This document shows positions 18,164 through 27,299 of a stretch of 64,000 nt of DNA, piece by piece (the stretch's first letter is position 1; every line of letters starts with the position of its first letter). The notes beneath the pieces are model-generated. The model did no database searches. It was not told the DNA's origin and saw only the letters and a list, made by a program, of their open reading frames with translations. This DNA is from Phyllobacterium pellucidum (lineage in GTDB: Bacteria; Pseudomonadota; Alphaproteobacteria; Rhizobiales; Rhizobiaceae): positions 1,302,001 to 1,366,000 of the forward strand of contig NZ_JABUMX010000001.1 in NCBI RefSeq assembly GCF_013327855.1, written 5' to 3'. The translations under genes and the position numbers were made by a program.

Positions 18164-19159
18164 ATGAAATCGGTCGATGTCGTCATACCGAACTATAATT
18201 ATGCCCGCTACCTGCGAGGTTGTGTCGAAAGTGCCTTGAACCAGAATGTCGATGCAATTCGCGTGTTAATCATCGACAATGCTTCGACCGACGGCAGCCA
18301 GCAGATAGCGCGCGATATCGCAGCGGAAGATCCACGCGTCGAACTCCTGCTTCGCGAAAAGAACATGGGACCTCACGCATCATTCAATGATGGAATCGAG
18401 TGGGCCCAGTCGGACTATTTCCTCATCCTCTGCTCGGACGATCTCCTTGCCCCCGGGACCCTCGAAGACGCGGTCGGTTGCATGGAGGCGAACCCGAACG
18501 TCCACCTGACGCATGGAGCAACATTCTTCCAGGTCGAGGGCAGAGGCAGCGATATCGCGCCGAACATTGGCGCAAGGGCGCAGTGGACGATCAAGGATGG
18601 CCCGACTTTTCTGAAAGACATTTGCCGCGCCGGCCTCAATTACGTGAGTGGGCCGACCGTCGTGGTCCGTACGTCTGTCCAGAAGCAAGTCGGATACTAC
18701 AACCCCGAATTGAGCCACACCGACGATATGGAAATGTGGATGAGATTTGCATTGCGTGGCTCGATTGCATCCACCGCGGCGGTTCAGGCCATCGCGCGGG
18801 TCCATTCGAACAACCAGTCTGCGACCGTTGGAAACATTCGCCAATGGAGCATTGAGTTTGAGGATGCTTACAACGCGTTCTTCAATGGTGTCGGCGCGCA
18901 CCTCGACAATTCCGAGGAACTGTTGCGCACGGCGCGTCTTGCGCTCAGCGACCGGGCCTACTGGTCGGCCATCGCTCTGATATGCCGTGGCGAACCCGGC
19001 GGACGCCAACTTTTTGCCAGGGCCTTGCACTTGCATCCGGCCGCCGCATTGTTGCCACCCGTGGGATATCTGTGGAAGCGTGCTGGCGCCTGGTCCTTGG
19101 CCAAAGCCAGTATTGCATCGCTAACGCGGCGGATGACTGGAACTGCGATTGCAGATTGA
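18164..19159 (+). CDS. Family 2 glycosyltransferase
   Basis: This is a 331-residue GT-A enzyme with the N-terminal VDVVIPNYNYARYLRGCVES, the nucleotide-binding IIDNASTDGS, a DxD-like LILCSDDLLAPGTL and the later SHTDDMEMWMRFALRG (ED-type catalytic region). I start at the ATG at 18164, since the longer frame overlaps wzx and is not family-like. It is likely cotranscribed with wzx. The C-terminal quarter is basic and amphipathic, fitting membrane association. The sugar it transfers cannot be told from the sequence. Confidence 0.88.
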   Translation: MKSVDVVIPNYNYARYLRGCVESALNQNVDAIRVLIIDNASTDGSQQIARDIAAEDPRVELLLREKNMGPHASFNDGIEWAQSDYFLILCSDDLLAPGTLEDAVGCMEANPNVHLTHGATFFQVEGRGSDIAPNIGARAQWTIKDGPTFLKDICRAGLNYVSGPTVVVRTSVQKQVGYYNPELSHTDDMEMWMRFALRGSIASTAAVQAIARVHSNNQSATVGNIRQWSIEFEDAYNAFFNGVGAHLDNSEELLRTARLALSDRAYWSAIALICRGEPGGRQLFARALHLHPAAALLPPVGYLWKRAGAWSLAKASIASLTRRMTGTAIAD

Positions 19160-19182
19160 AGCTCTGGCGGGCTACGCGCCGA

Positions 19183-20388
19183 TCACCCGGCGATGACGCG
19201 ATGTAGCAGGACGGCTTCCTGTTCAGCCAGCTTTTCTTGAAGCGAACGATTGACCCCCGCTATCTCTTGCTTGACGGCATCCATGTTGCCAAGCACCTGG
19301 TTCGTCTGCTGTTTGAGCTTTTCGACATCAAAGGTTTCGATGTGTTGGCAATAATGAGCCTGCCTGAACTGGGACAGCAGATAGTCGTTCTTTAGATTAT
19401 AGCTCAACGAAATTGTCGGCCGGCCCGATTTCAGCGCACAGACCACGTTGTGATAACGTGAGACAACGACGATGTCCGTCTGTGCGATTTCGCTCATCAG
19501 CTCGTGCAATGAGCCCCCGTGACCGACCGCGATGCGCTCCATGGGAATATCGGGCCGTGTCGAGGAAATTGACTTCATCAACTGCTTTACGGCTCTGCCA
19601 TCGCGCAGATCGCCGGTCAGAAGGCGTGCGTTATGTCCTTCGTCAATCAGCCAGCAAATATATTTCGTCAGTTTCGCAATATAGTTGTTGTGGATACGTT
19701 CGCCTTCCGCATTGTCTGCATTCGCCTTCTTCCATCCATGGTAATCCATCACACCGACCCCGACGGTCGTGCGCGCCGTGTCTTTCGCGGGCACCGAGGC
19801 AGGCAAGGGAAGCCGAAAGGCGATGTCCGGATAGCGCAGGTCCGGCGTCACATCGAGCCCAATCCCCTTCATGTATTCCAGTGAGAAATCATCGCGATAC
19901 GACCGGTATTGCGCCATTCTCGCCGCGGATTTCAAAAACCAGCGACTCAAGGGGTTTTCAATGGGACCCGCTCCAATACTGACGAAGGCGATGCGCGCAT
20001 TTTGCAGACGCGCAGCCAGGCACCAGCGAAATACAACGAATGGCCAACCGAACGCGGTCTCCTGAAAGTCATCGAGAATCCCCGTGCCGGGGATGATCAG
20101 GACACTCACGCCGCGCAGTCCCCTGATGACGGCATAGAGGCTGCCCAGCCTGCGAGGAAAATCCGCGAGCAACCGATTGAGCCTGTTGGACCAATTGCCT
20201 TCAAGCTTGACGCCGCCGATGCTGATTGCATCGACCTTGTAGCGTTCCGTGACCGCAGCTGGATTGGAACAGACGCAAAGCAGCGTGGCCTCCTGTTTGG
20301 AAGCACGCAGGAAATCGAGCATGGCTTCGAGCGAACCGTCATTGCCGGTGTTTCCGCTGCCAAACTGACCTAGCAAGCCGATTTTCAT
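19183..20388 (-). CDS. Polysaccharide pyruvyltransferase family protein
   Basis: This 401-residue protein has the family features: N-terminal GLLGQFGSGNTGNDGSLEA, the segment VSIGAGPIENPLSRWFLKS, YRSYRDDFSLEYMK, and the C-terminal VVSRYHNVVCALKSGRP with the conserved His. Family members (CsaB, WcaK, ExoV) add pyruvyl ketals to sugars using phosphoenolpyruvate, giving the glycan acidic groups. The C-terminal 40 residues form a likely coiled coil. It is convergent with the 18164 gene. Pyruvylation of this polymer is inferred. Confidence 0.87.
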   Translation of the reverse strand: MKIGLLGQFGSGNTGNDGSLEAMLDFLRASKQEATLLCVCSNPAAVTERYKVDAISIGGVKLEGNWSNRLNRLLADFPRRLGSLYAVIRGLRGVSVLIIPGTGILDDFQETAFGWPFVVFRWCLAARLQNARIAFVSIGAGPIENPLSRWFLKSAARMAQYRSYRDDFSLEYMKGIGLDVTPDLRYPDIAFRLPLPASVPAKDTARTTVGVGVMDYHGWKKANADNAEGERIHNNYIAKLTKYICWLIDEGHNARLLTGDLRDGRAVKQLMKSISSTRPDIPMERIAVGHGGSLHELMSEIAQTDIVVVSRYHNVVCALKSGRPTISLSYNLKNDYLLSQFRQAHYCQHIETFDVEKLKQQTNQVLGNMDAVKQEIAGVNRSLQEKLAEQEAVLLHRVIAG

Positions 20389-20693
20389 TCAAGCCCTCAA
20401 TTGTACATTGCTCGGACCACCGATCGACGCATACTCAACACCTGACCCAAATTCTGTGGCGTGCCGTTGTTCGAACAAGCGGGGTCGATCGGGCACCGGA
20501 TTTGATCTTGCTGCGCTGCGATGCAAAAAAACACATGGCTCTTGGAACACCGGGGGCACCCGAACGATGAAGGTGTTCCCCCAAAAGGCTACGGCATCTG
20601 CCCATCGCGGCAGGTACAGTCGCGAGCCAAATTGCCACTATTATTGCATTGTGGCCGGGCGATGTGGCGCGGACCCCAGCAGGATGAAGTGGA
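20389..20693. other. Divergent intergenic region without a gene
   Basis: These 305 bp separate the pyruvyltransferase gene from the glycosyltransferase at 20694. They must contain two divergent promoters. I see no convincing ORF, repeat or palindrome. Confidence 0.45.
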
Positions 20694-21890
20694 ATGAAGT
20701 TCGCCTATTTTGTACGCCCGCATATCGGCGGAACCTACACGGTCTTCAAGCAGTTGCGCGAGGGGCTCGCGCCCTACGGCATCGAGGTCTGCTGGATGTC
20801 GATGGGCCAAACCGAAGCGCTGAAGGACCCGGAATGGTTCCCGGAATTTGCGCTTGGCACGTCAGTCAGTACGGATGGACTGGCGAACGAGCGCGATCAA
20901 GCCCGCGCCCTCGCGGCTGCAATCGAGGAAGGCGGCTTCGACGGCGTGTTCATCAACGTTCTCAGCGACCGAATCCAGACCAACATCGCGCGCTACCTGC
21001 CGGAAGCGATCACGCGTATCATGATCGTGCACAACATCACCGCCGGCACCTATGCAGCTGCGGTCGCCGTGCGTGATCATGTGCATGCCGCAATCGGTGT
21101 GTCGGATCGGATCCAGTCCGATCTCGTCAGGACCATGGGTTTTGATGCAGACAATACGTTCGCCATTCCGCACGCAGCCGAGACCCGATTGTCGAGACTG
21201 CTCAATCGTACGCCGCGAGCCACGGAACCGCTTCGCCTCGTGTTCCTCGGCCGCGTCGAGGACGCTTCCAAAGGCGTATTCTGGCTCGCCGACATTCTCG
21301 ACCATCTCGACGCCTCCATTCATCTGACCGTGGCGGGGGATGGGCCAGACCTTCAGGCGATGAAGCTCAAGCTTGCCCGCCATGGCAAGCGTGTGACCTT
21401 TCTCGGAGCCGTACACCCGAAAGAGGTTCACAGGGTCCTGCTCCATCAGGACGTGATGATCATGCCGTCGCGGTTTGAGGGCTTTGGCCTCACGCTGACA
21501 GAGGCGATGGCAGTCGGCTGCATTCCCGTCGTTTCGCGCATCCGTGGCGTCACCGACACAATCATCGACGATGGCATCAATGGTTTTCTCTTCCAGATCG
21601 GCAACAGCGCGGAGGCCGCCCGGCTTATTACCGGCATTGCGGCGAATCCGGAAGGGGCGCAGCTCCTTTCGAGTGCCGCGCGAGACAAAGCGGAACACGT
21701 CTTCACCCTTGATGCAATGGCACGTCGCTATGCCGAAGTCATCCGTAACATCACGGCCGCGCCCCCCGAAATTGCCCCGCCCCTCGACTTTGCCGACTGG
21801 TCGTTCCCGAAAGGGCTTCGTCCGGGCCTGCGCACCTATATCCCGACTCCGATCAAGAACTGGCTGCGCGTCATGCGGGAAAGAACTTGA
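20694..21890 (+). CDS. Family 4 glycosyltransferase
   Basis: This 398-residue GT-B enzyme has an N-terminal acceptor domain with FVRPHIGGTYTVFKQL and VHNITAGTYAAAV, and a C-terminal donor domain with LRLVFLGRVEDASKG, TVAGDGPDL and the retaining E-x7-E motif in EGFGLTLTEAM. It transfers a sugar from an NDP donor to a lipid-linked acceptor in the cytosol. It is alone before the special-sugar module and has its own upstream region. Confidence 0.9.
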   Translation: MKFAYFVRPHIGGTYTVFKQLREGLAPYGIEVCWMSMGQTEALKDPEWFPEFALGTSVSTDGLANERDQARALAAAIEEGGFDGVFINVLSDRIQTNIARYLPEAITRIMIVHNITAGTYAAAVAVRDHVHAAIGVSDRIQSDLVRTMGFDADNTFAIPHAAETRLSRLLNRTPRATEPLRLVFLGRVEDASKGVFWLADILDHLDASIHLTVAGDGPDLQAMKLKLARHGKRVTFLGAVHPKEVHRVLLHQDVMIMPSRFEGFGLTLTEAMAVGCIPVVSRIRGVTDTIIDDGINGFLFQIGNSAEAARLITGIAANPEGAQLLSSAARDKAEHVFTLDAMARRYAEVIRNITAAPPEIAPPLDFADWSFPKGLRPGLRTYIPTPIKNWLRVMRERT

Positions 21891-22014
21891 AGTTTAGGTC
21901 CCTACCCCTTTTGACGCTTGCTGCTGACTGAATTGCCGAAGTGAATTTTCCCGGCGCCGCCGTCATATTTGATCGTGGGAGAAAACGCCCGCGTCGTGGT
22001 TATGAGGTTAGCAA

Positions 22015-23385
22015 ATGTCGACATTGATCGAGAGCTTCGAAAAATCGGACCAGTTGCGCGGGCCGGCGCATCACCTCATCCCGGGCGGCGCCCATACCTA
22101 CGCGAAGGGCGATGATCAATATCCGGTGCTATCGCCTGGCTTCATAGCACGCGGGCTCGGCAGCCATATCTGGGACGTCGACGGCAATGAATATATCGAA
22201 TATGGCATGGGCAACCGGGCCGTCGGGCTTGGCCATGCATACGCCCCCGTGCTCGAAGCGGTCACCCGGCAGTTGCAGCGCGGCTGCAACTTCGTCCGTC
22301 CGGCCGATATCGAAGTCGAATGTGCCGAGACCTTCCTTGAAACAATCCCGACGGCCGAGATGGTCAAGTTCTGCAAGGACGGATCGCACGCAACGTCAGG
22401 CGCGGTCCGTCTGGCACGAGCAGTCACGGGCCGGGACTATATTGCCCGCTGCAGTGACCATCCGTTCTTTTCGACCGACGACTGGTTCATCGGTACGACG
22501 GAAATGAATGCCGGTATACCGCAAGCCGTTCAGGAACTGACACTCGGGTTCAAGTATAATGACATTGCAAGCGTCAAGGCGCTGTTCGAGAATCATCCCG
22601 GAAAGATCGCCGGATTGATTCTCGAGGCATCGCGCGGGGACGATCCAGAAAACAACTTCCTGCATGAAGTGCGCAATCTTTGCCACCGCAACGGCGCGCT
22701 CTTCATTCTCGACGAGATGATCACCGGTTTTCGTTGGCATGTCGGCGGCGCTCAACAGTTCTATCGTATCGAGCCCGACCTCTCCTGCTTCGGCAAGGCA
22801 CTCGGCAACGGCTTCTCCGTCTCCGCACTTGCCGGCAAGCGCGAATTCATGCGTCTCGGCGGGCTGGAAGAGACGGGCAAGCCGCGGGTATTCCTTCTGT
22901 CGACCACGCATGGGGCGGAAACGCACGCCTTAGCGGCGGCGATCGCCACGATGCGCATCTATCGGAACGAACCGGTTATCGAACATCTCTACGATCAGGG
23001 CCAGGCCTTGCGCGCCGGGATCGCGCAGGCAACGACGCGTCATGGTCTTAGCGCCTACGTCAAGGTAACCGGCCGCGCCTGCTGTCTGGCCTATGCGACG
23101 CTTGATCAGGATCGAGCACCTTCGCAGGCATTCCGCACCCTGTTCCTTCAGGAAACCATCAAGCGCGGCATCCTCATGCCGTCGCTGGTGGTGAGCTACA
23201 CCCATAGCGAAGAAGACGTGGCCCGCACGATCAATGCAGTTGACGGGGCGTTGGGCGTCTACAAGCAGGCGCTCGAAAACGGCGTCGAGAACTACCTCGT
23301 CGGACGCCCGTCCGACGTCGTCTTCCGTCGGTTCAACACCGGACCGGTGGCGCACCGCCAACTGGAACGTGCATCGAATGGCTGA
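22015..23385 (+). CDS. Class III PLP aminotransferase, glutamate-1-semialdehyde aminomutase-like
   Basis: This 456-residue fold-type I PLP enzyme has LIPGGAHTYAKGDDQYP and GSHIWDVDGNEYIEY at the N-terminus, the PLP-phosphate region KDGSHATSGAVRLARA, LFILDEMITGFRW (Asp for the pyridine nitrogen) and the lysine motif SCFGKALGNGFSVSALAGK. It resembles HemL but carries a C-terminal extension and lies among sugar genes, so amination of a keto-sugar or a small acid is more likely than porphyrin synthesis. Its stop overlaps the start of the DUF4038 gene by 8 bp. Confidence 0.85.
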   Translation: MSTLIESFEKSDQLRGPAHHLIPGGAHTYAKGDDQYPVLSPGFIARGLGSHIWDVDGNEYIEYGMGNRAVGLGHAYAPVLEAVTRQLQRGCNFVRPADIEVECAETFLETIPTAEMVKFCKDGSHATSGAVRLARAVTGRDYIARCSDHPFFSTDDWFIGTTEMNAGIPQAVQELTLGFKYNDIASVKALFENHPGKIAGLILEASRGDDPENNFLHEVRNLCHRNGALFILDEMITGFRWHVGGAQQFYRIEPDLSCFGKALGNGFSVSALAGKREFMRLGGLEETGKPRVFLLSTTHGAETHALAAAIATMRIYRNEPVIEHLYDQGQALRAGIAQATTRHGLSAYVKVTGRACCLAYATLDQDRAPSQAFRTLFLQETIKRGILMPSLVVSYTHSEEDVARTINAVDGALGVYKQALENGVENYLVGRPSDVVFRRFNTGPVAHRQLERASNG

Positions 23386-24706
23386 ATATATCCGGCGATG
23401 GGCATGCCTGTTGCTGGTGCTTTTTCCGTTTACTAGCCATGCCGATCCGGTGGCATTTCCGCTGCGCGTTTCAGAAAATCACCGCTATCTGGAGGATGCT
23501 TCCGGCAAGCCATTCCTCGTCACCGGAGATGCCGCCTGGTCGCTGATTGGCGAGCTGTCGCGCGAAGAGGCGGACAAGTATCTCGCTGACCGGCAAAAGC
23601 GTGGCTTCAACACGATCCTCGTATCGTTGATTGAACACCGCTTCAGCCGCAACGCACCGCGCAATTTCTATGACCGCGATCCGTTTCTCGCAAAGGGCGA
23701 CTTCAGCCGGCCAAATGACGCCTATTTCGACGATGCCGACTTTATCCTGCAGAAAGCGCAGGAGCGCGGTTTTCTTGTCCTTCTCGTGCCGTCCTATCTC
23801 GGAGCAGGCGGCGGTGACGAAGGCTGGTACAAGGAAATGGAGGCTGCAGGACCGGCAGCCCTCAAATCGTACGGGCGCTATCTCGGCCAGCGTTTTCGAA
23901 AGTACAAGAACATCGTTTGGGTTCAGGGTGGAGACTACAACCCGCCAGACCACGTACTGGTCAATGCAGTCGCGGAGGGGCTGGCCGAAACAAATCCAGA
24001 AGCTCTCCAAACCGTTCACGGAAGTCCGGATACCGATATTCAGCGAATGTGGGCGGAGGCGAAATGGCTCAGTTTCGATACCATCTACACCTATGACGAG
24101 GTAGAAGACAAAGCGCTCGAACGCTACACTTCCAACGCAAAAACTCCATTCCTGTTCATCGAAGGCGCCTATGAGGGGGAACACGATTCGACCGAGCAGA
24201 GCCTTCGTGAGATCGCATACGGTGCCCTTCTGGGCGGCGCCTGCGGCCAGATATTCGGCAATAACCCCATCTGGCATTTTTCCGGGCCTGGACTTTTCGA
24301 TGCCAAGGACAGTTGGGAAGCGGCCCTCGGAAGCCGGGGAGCACAAAGCATTAGCTATTTGAAGCAGTTCTTTGATGCGTTGCCATGGTGGAAACTCGAG
24401 CCCGAACAGGGAAGGCTTCTGGTGGATCCGGACACGCTGTTTCCAGGCACCGCGTTTGGAAGCATGTCGAAGGACGGTAGCCTCGCCGTGATCTATGTTT
24501 CAGGGCGCAGCGACGTCGCCATCAATTCGGCGGTACTTGCGCCCCATGCCAAACGCGTCCGCTGGTATGATCCCGCATCCGGCAAATATACGGATGCCGC
24601 CGAGCAGAAAACCCAGCGGCGGGAAACGGTAACATTTGAAGTTCCGGCTGCGCAAAATGCCGCCGGTTATACGGATTGGCTCCTCGTGTTCGAGGATCGC
24701 GGCTAG
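23378..24706 (+). CDS. Secreted DUF4038 / apiosidase-like glycoside hydrolase
   Basis: This 442-residue protein starts with a signal peptide (RRWACLLLVLFPFTSHADP, cleavage near SHA-DP). The DUF4038 barrel follows: LRVSENHRYLEDASGKPFLV, GDAAWSLIGELSREEADKYL, RGFNTILVSL and IVWVQGGDYNP, ending with the FIEGAYEGEH acidic pair. A small C-terminal beta domain carries VRWYDPASGKY and TDWLLVFED. Family members cleave plant-type or bacterial glycosidic bonds such as apiosides. It overlaps the aminotransferase by 8 bp and is likely exported to the periplasm, where it may trim or recycle the polymer (inference). Confidence 0.85.
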   Translation: MAEYIRRWACLLLVLFPFTSHADPVAFPLRVSENHRYLEDASGKPFLVTGDAAWSLIGELSREEADKYLADRQKRGFNTILVSLIEHRFSRNAPRNFYDRDPFLAKGDFSRPNDAYFDDADFILQKAQERGFLVLLVPSYLGAGGGDEGWYKEMEAAGPAALKSYGRYLGQRFRKYKNIVWVQGGDYNPPDHVLVNAVAEGLAETNPEALQTVHGSPDTDIQRMWAEAKWLSFDTIYTYDEVEDKALERYTSNAKTPFLFIEGAYEGEHDSTEQSLREIAYGALLGGACGQIFGNNPIWHFSGPGLFDAKDSWEAALGSRGAQSISYLKQFFDALPWWKLEPEQGRLLVDPDTLFPGTAFGSMSKDGSLAVIYVSGRSDVAINSAVLAPHAKRVRWYDPASGKYTDAAEQKTQRRETVTFEVPAAQNAAGYTDWLLVFEDRG

Positions 24707-24712
24707 AGTCCG

Positions 24713-24793
24713 GTTCGGTGAAAGTGCAATCGGGCAAAAGGCGTAGAGAACCTCCCCAAAGTGTAGCCCTTGTTACACCCTGATCCACCGAAC
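24713..24793. promoter_or_regulatory. Nested inverted repeats upstream of the SDR gene
   Basis: gttcggtg at 24713-24720 and its exact complement caccgaac at 24786-24793 flank an inner inverted repeat gtgta/tacac at 24761-24778. The set lies between two same-strand genes, about 75 bp upstream of the 24868 start. It may be a regulator site or a transcript hairpin; no function is proven. Confidence 0.35.
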
Positions 24794-24867
24794 TCCTCTC
24801 TCGCTGTCGAACGCGCCCGGAAGTACCGTTTTTACAAATCCAACGTAAATTTCAAAAGGATTGCGAC

Positions 24868-25938
24868 ATGAAAGTACTCGTGACAGGGCATCGGGGTTAC
24901 ATCGGAACGGTCATGGTGCCTTTCCTGATGAAGGCTGGCCACGACGTTCATGGCTATGACGCCGAACTCTATCGCAGCTGTGGCTATGCGCCGGGCGGCT
25001 CGATCAAGGATGTTCCGGGGCTCTGCAAGGACGTGCGCGACGTCGAGGTAAGCGACCTGAAGGGGTTCGATGCGGTCATCCATCTTGCTGCGTTGTCGAA
25101 CGATCCCTTGAGCAACCTCAATCCGGATATCACCTACGAGATCAATCACCGTGGTAGCGTCAAATTTGCCGAGACCGCCAAGAAGGCAGGCGTTTCACGC
25201 TTCCTCTTTGCGTCTTCCTGCAGCAATTACGGCAAGTCCGGCGAGGGCATGATCGACGAGACGGGCGAACTCAATCCGGTAACAGCCTATGGTTCGTCCA
25301 AGGTGCTTGCGGAAAAGGACATAGCCAAGCTTGCCGATGACAATTTCACCCCGACTTACCTGCGCCCGGCAACAGCCTATGGCCTTTCGCCGATGCTGCG
25401 CTTCGATATCGTCCTTAACAACCTTGTTGCATGGGCAGTGACCGAAGGCGTGATCCTCCTGAAGTCTGATGGTTCGCCATGGCGTCCGATCGTTCATATC
25501 GAGGATATTTCGCGTGCCTTCCTCGCCGCCATGGAAGCGCCGAAGGACAAGGTGCACAACGAAGCGTTCAATGTCGGCCAGTCGGCCCACAACTATCGCA
25601 TCCGTGAAATCGCTGAGATCGTTTCAGAGGTCGTTCCGGGCTGCAAGCTCGAATTTGCCGCCGATGCCGGGCCGGACACACGCTCCTATCGCGTCAGCTT
25701 CGAAAAGATTGCGCGCGTTCTCCCGGCTTTCAAGCCGGTCTGGGATGCGCGCGCGGGCGCCGAGCAGTTGCACGCGGCCTATGCGACTTCCGGCCTGACG
25801 TTGCAGGAGTTCGAGGGACCGCGCTACCAGCGCATCGCCAATATCCGCAAGTCACTGGAGGAAGGTACGCTCAACGAGAGCCTGCGCCGCGTTCCGTCCT
25901 CGAGCCGACATCCTGCCCTGGCAGATGCTGTCGTCTAA
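24868..25938 (+). CDS. NAD-dependent sugar epimerase/reductase (extended SDR)
   Basis: This 356-residue protein begins [20 protein letters not shown] (dinucleotide loop), then [29 protein letters not shown] and [12 protein letters not shown] (Tyr-x3-Lys). The position that is Asp-Glu in 4,6-dehydratases is Ser-Asn here, so it is more likely an epimerase or 4-keto reductase than a dehydratase. Within this module it could reduce the keto-sugar after C-methylation. It overlaps no neighbour but the DUF4910 gene starts 16 bp after its stop. Confidence 0.87.
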   Translation: MKVLVTGHRGYIGTVMVPFLMKAGHDVHGYDAELYRSCGYAPGGSIKDVPGLCKDVRDVEVSDLKGFDAVIHLAALSNDPLSNLNPDITYEINHRGSVKFAETAKKAGVSRFLFASSCSNYGKSGEGMIDETGELNPVTAYGSSKVLAEKDIAKLADDNFTPTYLRPATAYGLSPMLRFDIVLNNLVAWAVTEGVILLKSDGSPWRPIVHIEDISRAFLAAMEAPKDKVHNEAFNVGQSAHNYRIREIAEIVSEVVPGCKLEFAADAGPDTRSYRVSFEKIARVLPAFKPVWDARAGAEQLHAAYATSGLTLQEFEGPRYQRIANIRKSLEEGTLNESLRRVPSSSRHPALADAVV

Positions 25939-25954
25939 ACGCAAAGCGCATGAC

Positions 25955-27286
25955 ATGAACACATTTATGGTCTCGTTCGAAAACATGCGGCCGGCGGCCG
26001 ACGCGGAAGTGGATGTGGGTATCCGCATCTACGCGCTGGCGGCTCGCCTCTACCCGATCTGCCGCAGCATAACGGGCGAGGGCGTTCGCAAGACATTGCA
26101 GGTCCTTGGCCAGCAGATCGACCTGACCCAGCACGAGGTTCCGACAGGTACCCCGGTGCTGGACTGGACTGTGCCGCAGGAGTGGAACATCCGAGGCGGC
26201 TATATCAAGGACGCCTCGGGGCGAAAGGTCGTCGATTTTGCCGACCATAATCTCCATGTCCTCGGATACAGCGCGCCGGTACATCGGACGATGCCGCTAA
26301 GCGAACTCAAGGCGCATATCTACACTTTGCCAGACCAGCCTGATCTCATCCCCTACCGCACCTCGTATTACAGCGAACAGTGGGGGTTCTGCATGACGCA
26401 TAACCGCTTCCTCGCCATGGAGGACGGCGAATATGAGGTCATGATCGATTCGCAAAAGGCGGACGGACATCTCACCTATGGCGAATATGTCCATAAGGGA
26501 GAGACCGACCGGGACGTGCTGCTATCGGCGCATATCTGCCATCCCTCGCTCGCCAACGACAATTGCTCCGGCCTCGCGCTGCTTGCCTGCCTGGCCAAGG
26601 CGATGCGCGGGCGCAAGACCCGCTATAACTACCGCTTCCTCTTTGCCCCCGGCACGATCGGGGCGCTTATCTGGCTAGCCCATAATGAGGCAAATGCGGC
26701 CCGGATCGATCATGGCCTCATCGTCTCCTGCGTGGGTGACGGCGGCGGACCGAACTACAAACGCAGCCGGCGCGGCGATGCCACGATCGACAAGGCGATG
26801 GAATATGTGCTCAACCGGGAAGATCGCAAGGGCACGATCAAGGATTTCAGCCCTTACGGGTATGATGAGCGGCAATATTGTTCGCCAGGCTATAATCTTC
26901 CTGTCGGCTTGTTCCAGCGCAGCGCGTTCGGCACGTTTCCGCAATATCACACGTCCGCGGACAATCTCGATTTCATCGCGCCTGAGCATCTTGCCTCGTC
27001 CTACAAGATGATCATGGAGGCAATCGATATCCTCGAACTGGACTGGACGCCGCTCAATCTCTTTCCCAAGGGCGAGCCGCAGCTCGGACGCCGCGGCCTC
27101 TATTCGGCGCTCGGCGGTGACAAATCCGCAGGCGAAACTGCCATGGCCTATCTCTGGGTTCTCAACCTCGCCGATGGTCAGCACTCGCTGCTCGATATAG
27201 CCGAACGCTCAGGGATGGCCTTCAGCGATATCGTGCGCGCAGCGCAGCTGCTGAGGGAGAACGACCTTCTCGCTGAAGCTGCCTGA
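25955..27286 (+). CDS. DUF4910 aminopeptidase-like protein with C-terminal winged helix
   Basis: This 443-residue protein matches DUF4910. It has RLYPICRSITGEGVRKTLQ at the start, an inserted beta domain (about 60-130), the metal-site motif SAHICHPSLANDNCSG, FAPGTIGALIWL, then SPYGYDERQYCSPGYNLPVG and FPQYHTSADNLDF. The His, Asp, Glu and His of these motifs fit a zinc-peptidase (M28-like) fold. The last 60 residues look like a winged helix. DUF4910 genes occur in surface-sugar clusters, but their reaction is unknown to me; an amide or ester hydrolysis on a sugar is plausible. The start at 25955 replaces an earlier ATG inside the preceding gene. Confidence 0.85.
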   Translation: MNTFMVSFENMRPAADAEVDVGIRIYALAARLYPICRSITGEGVRKTLQVLGQQIDLTQHEVPTGTPVLDWTVPQEWNIRGGYIKDASGRKVVDFADHNLHVLGYSAPVHRTMPLSELKAHIYTLPDQPDLIPYRTSYYSEQWGFCMTHNRFLAMEDGEYEVMIDSQKADGHLTYGEYVHKGETDRDVLLSAHICHPSLANDNCSGLALLACLAKAMRGRKTRYNYRFLFAPGTIGALIWLAHNEANAARIDHGLIVSCVGDGGGPNYKRSRRGDATIDKAMEYVLNREDRKGTIKDFSPYGYDERQYCSPGYNLPVGLFQRSAFGTFPQYHTSADNLDFIAPEHLASSYKMIMEAIDILELDWTPLNLFPKGEPQLGRRGLYSALGGDKSAGETAMAYLWVLNLADGQHSLLDIAERSGMAFSDIVRAAQLLRENDLLAEAA

Positions 27287-27299
27287 TCCGGTCAGGCAG
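27279..27299. terminator. Bidirectional hairpin containing both stop codons
   Basis: An 8 bp perfect stem (ctgcctga / tcaggcag) with a 5 nt loop spans 27279-27299. The TGA of the DUF4910 gene lies across its left arm and the stop of the convergent epimerase gene lies in its right arm. It probably ends both transcripts, although no long T-run follows. Confidence 0.55.

Noticed and set aside
20862-21698. A 278-codon minus-strand frame
   Set aside because: It is antisense to the family 4 glycosyltransferase at 20694 and has no recognisable motif.
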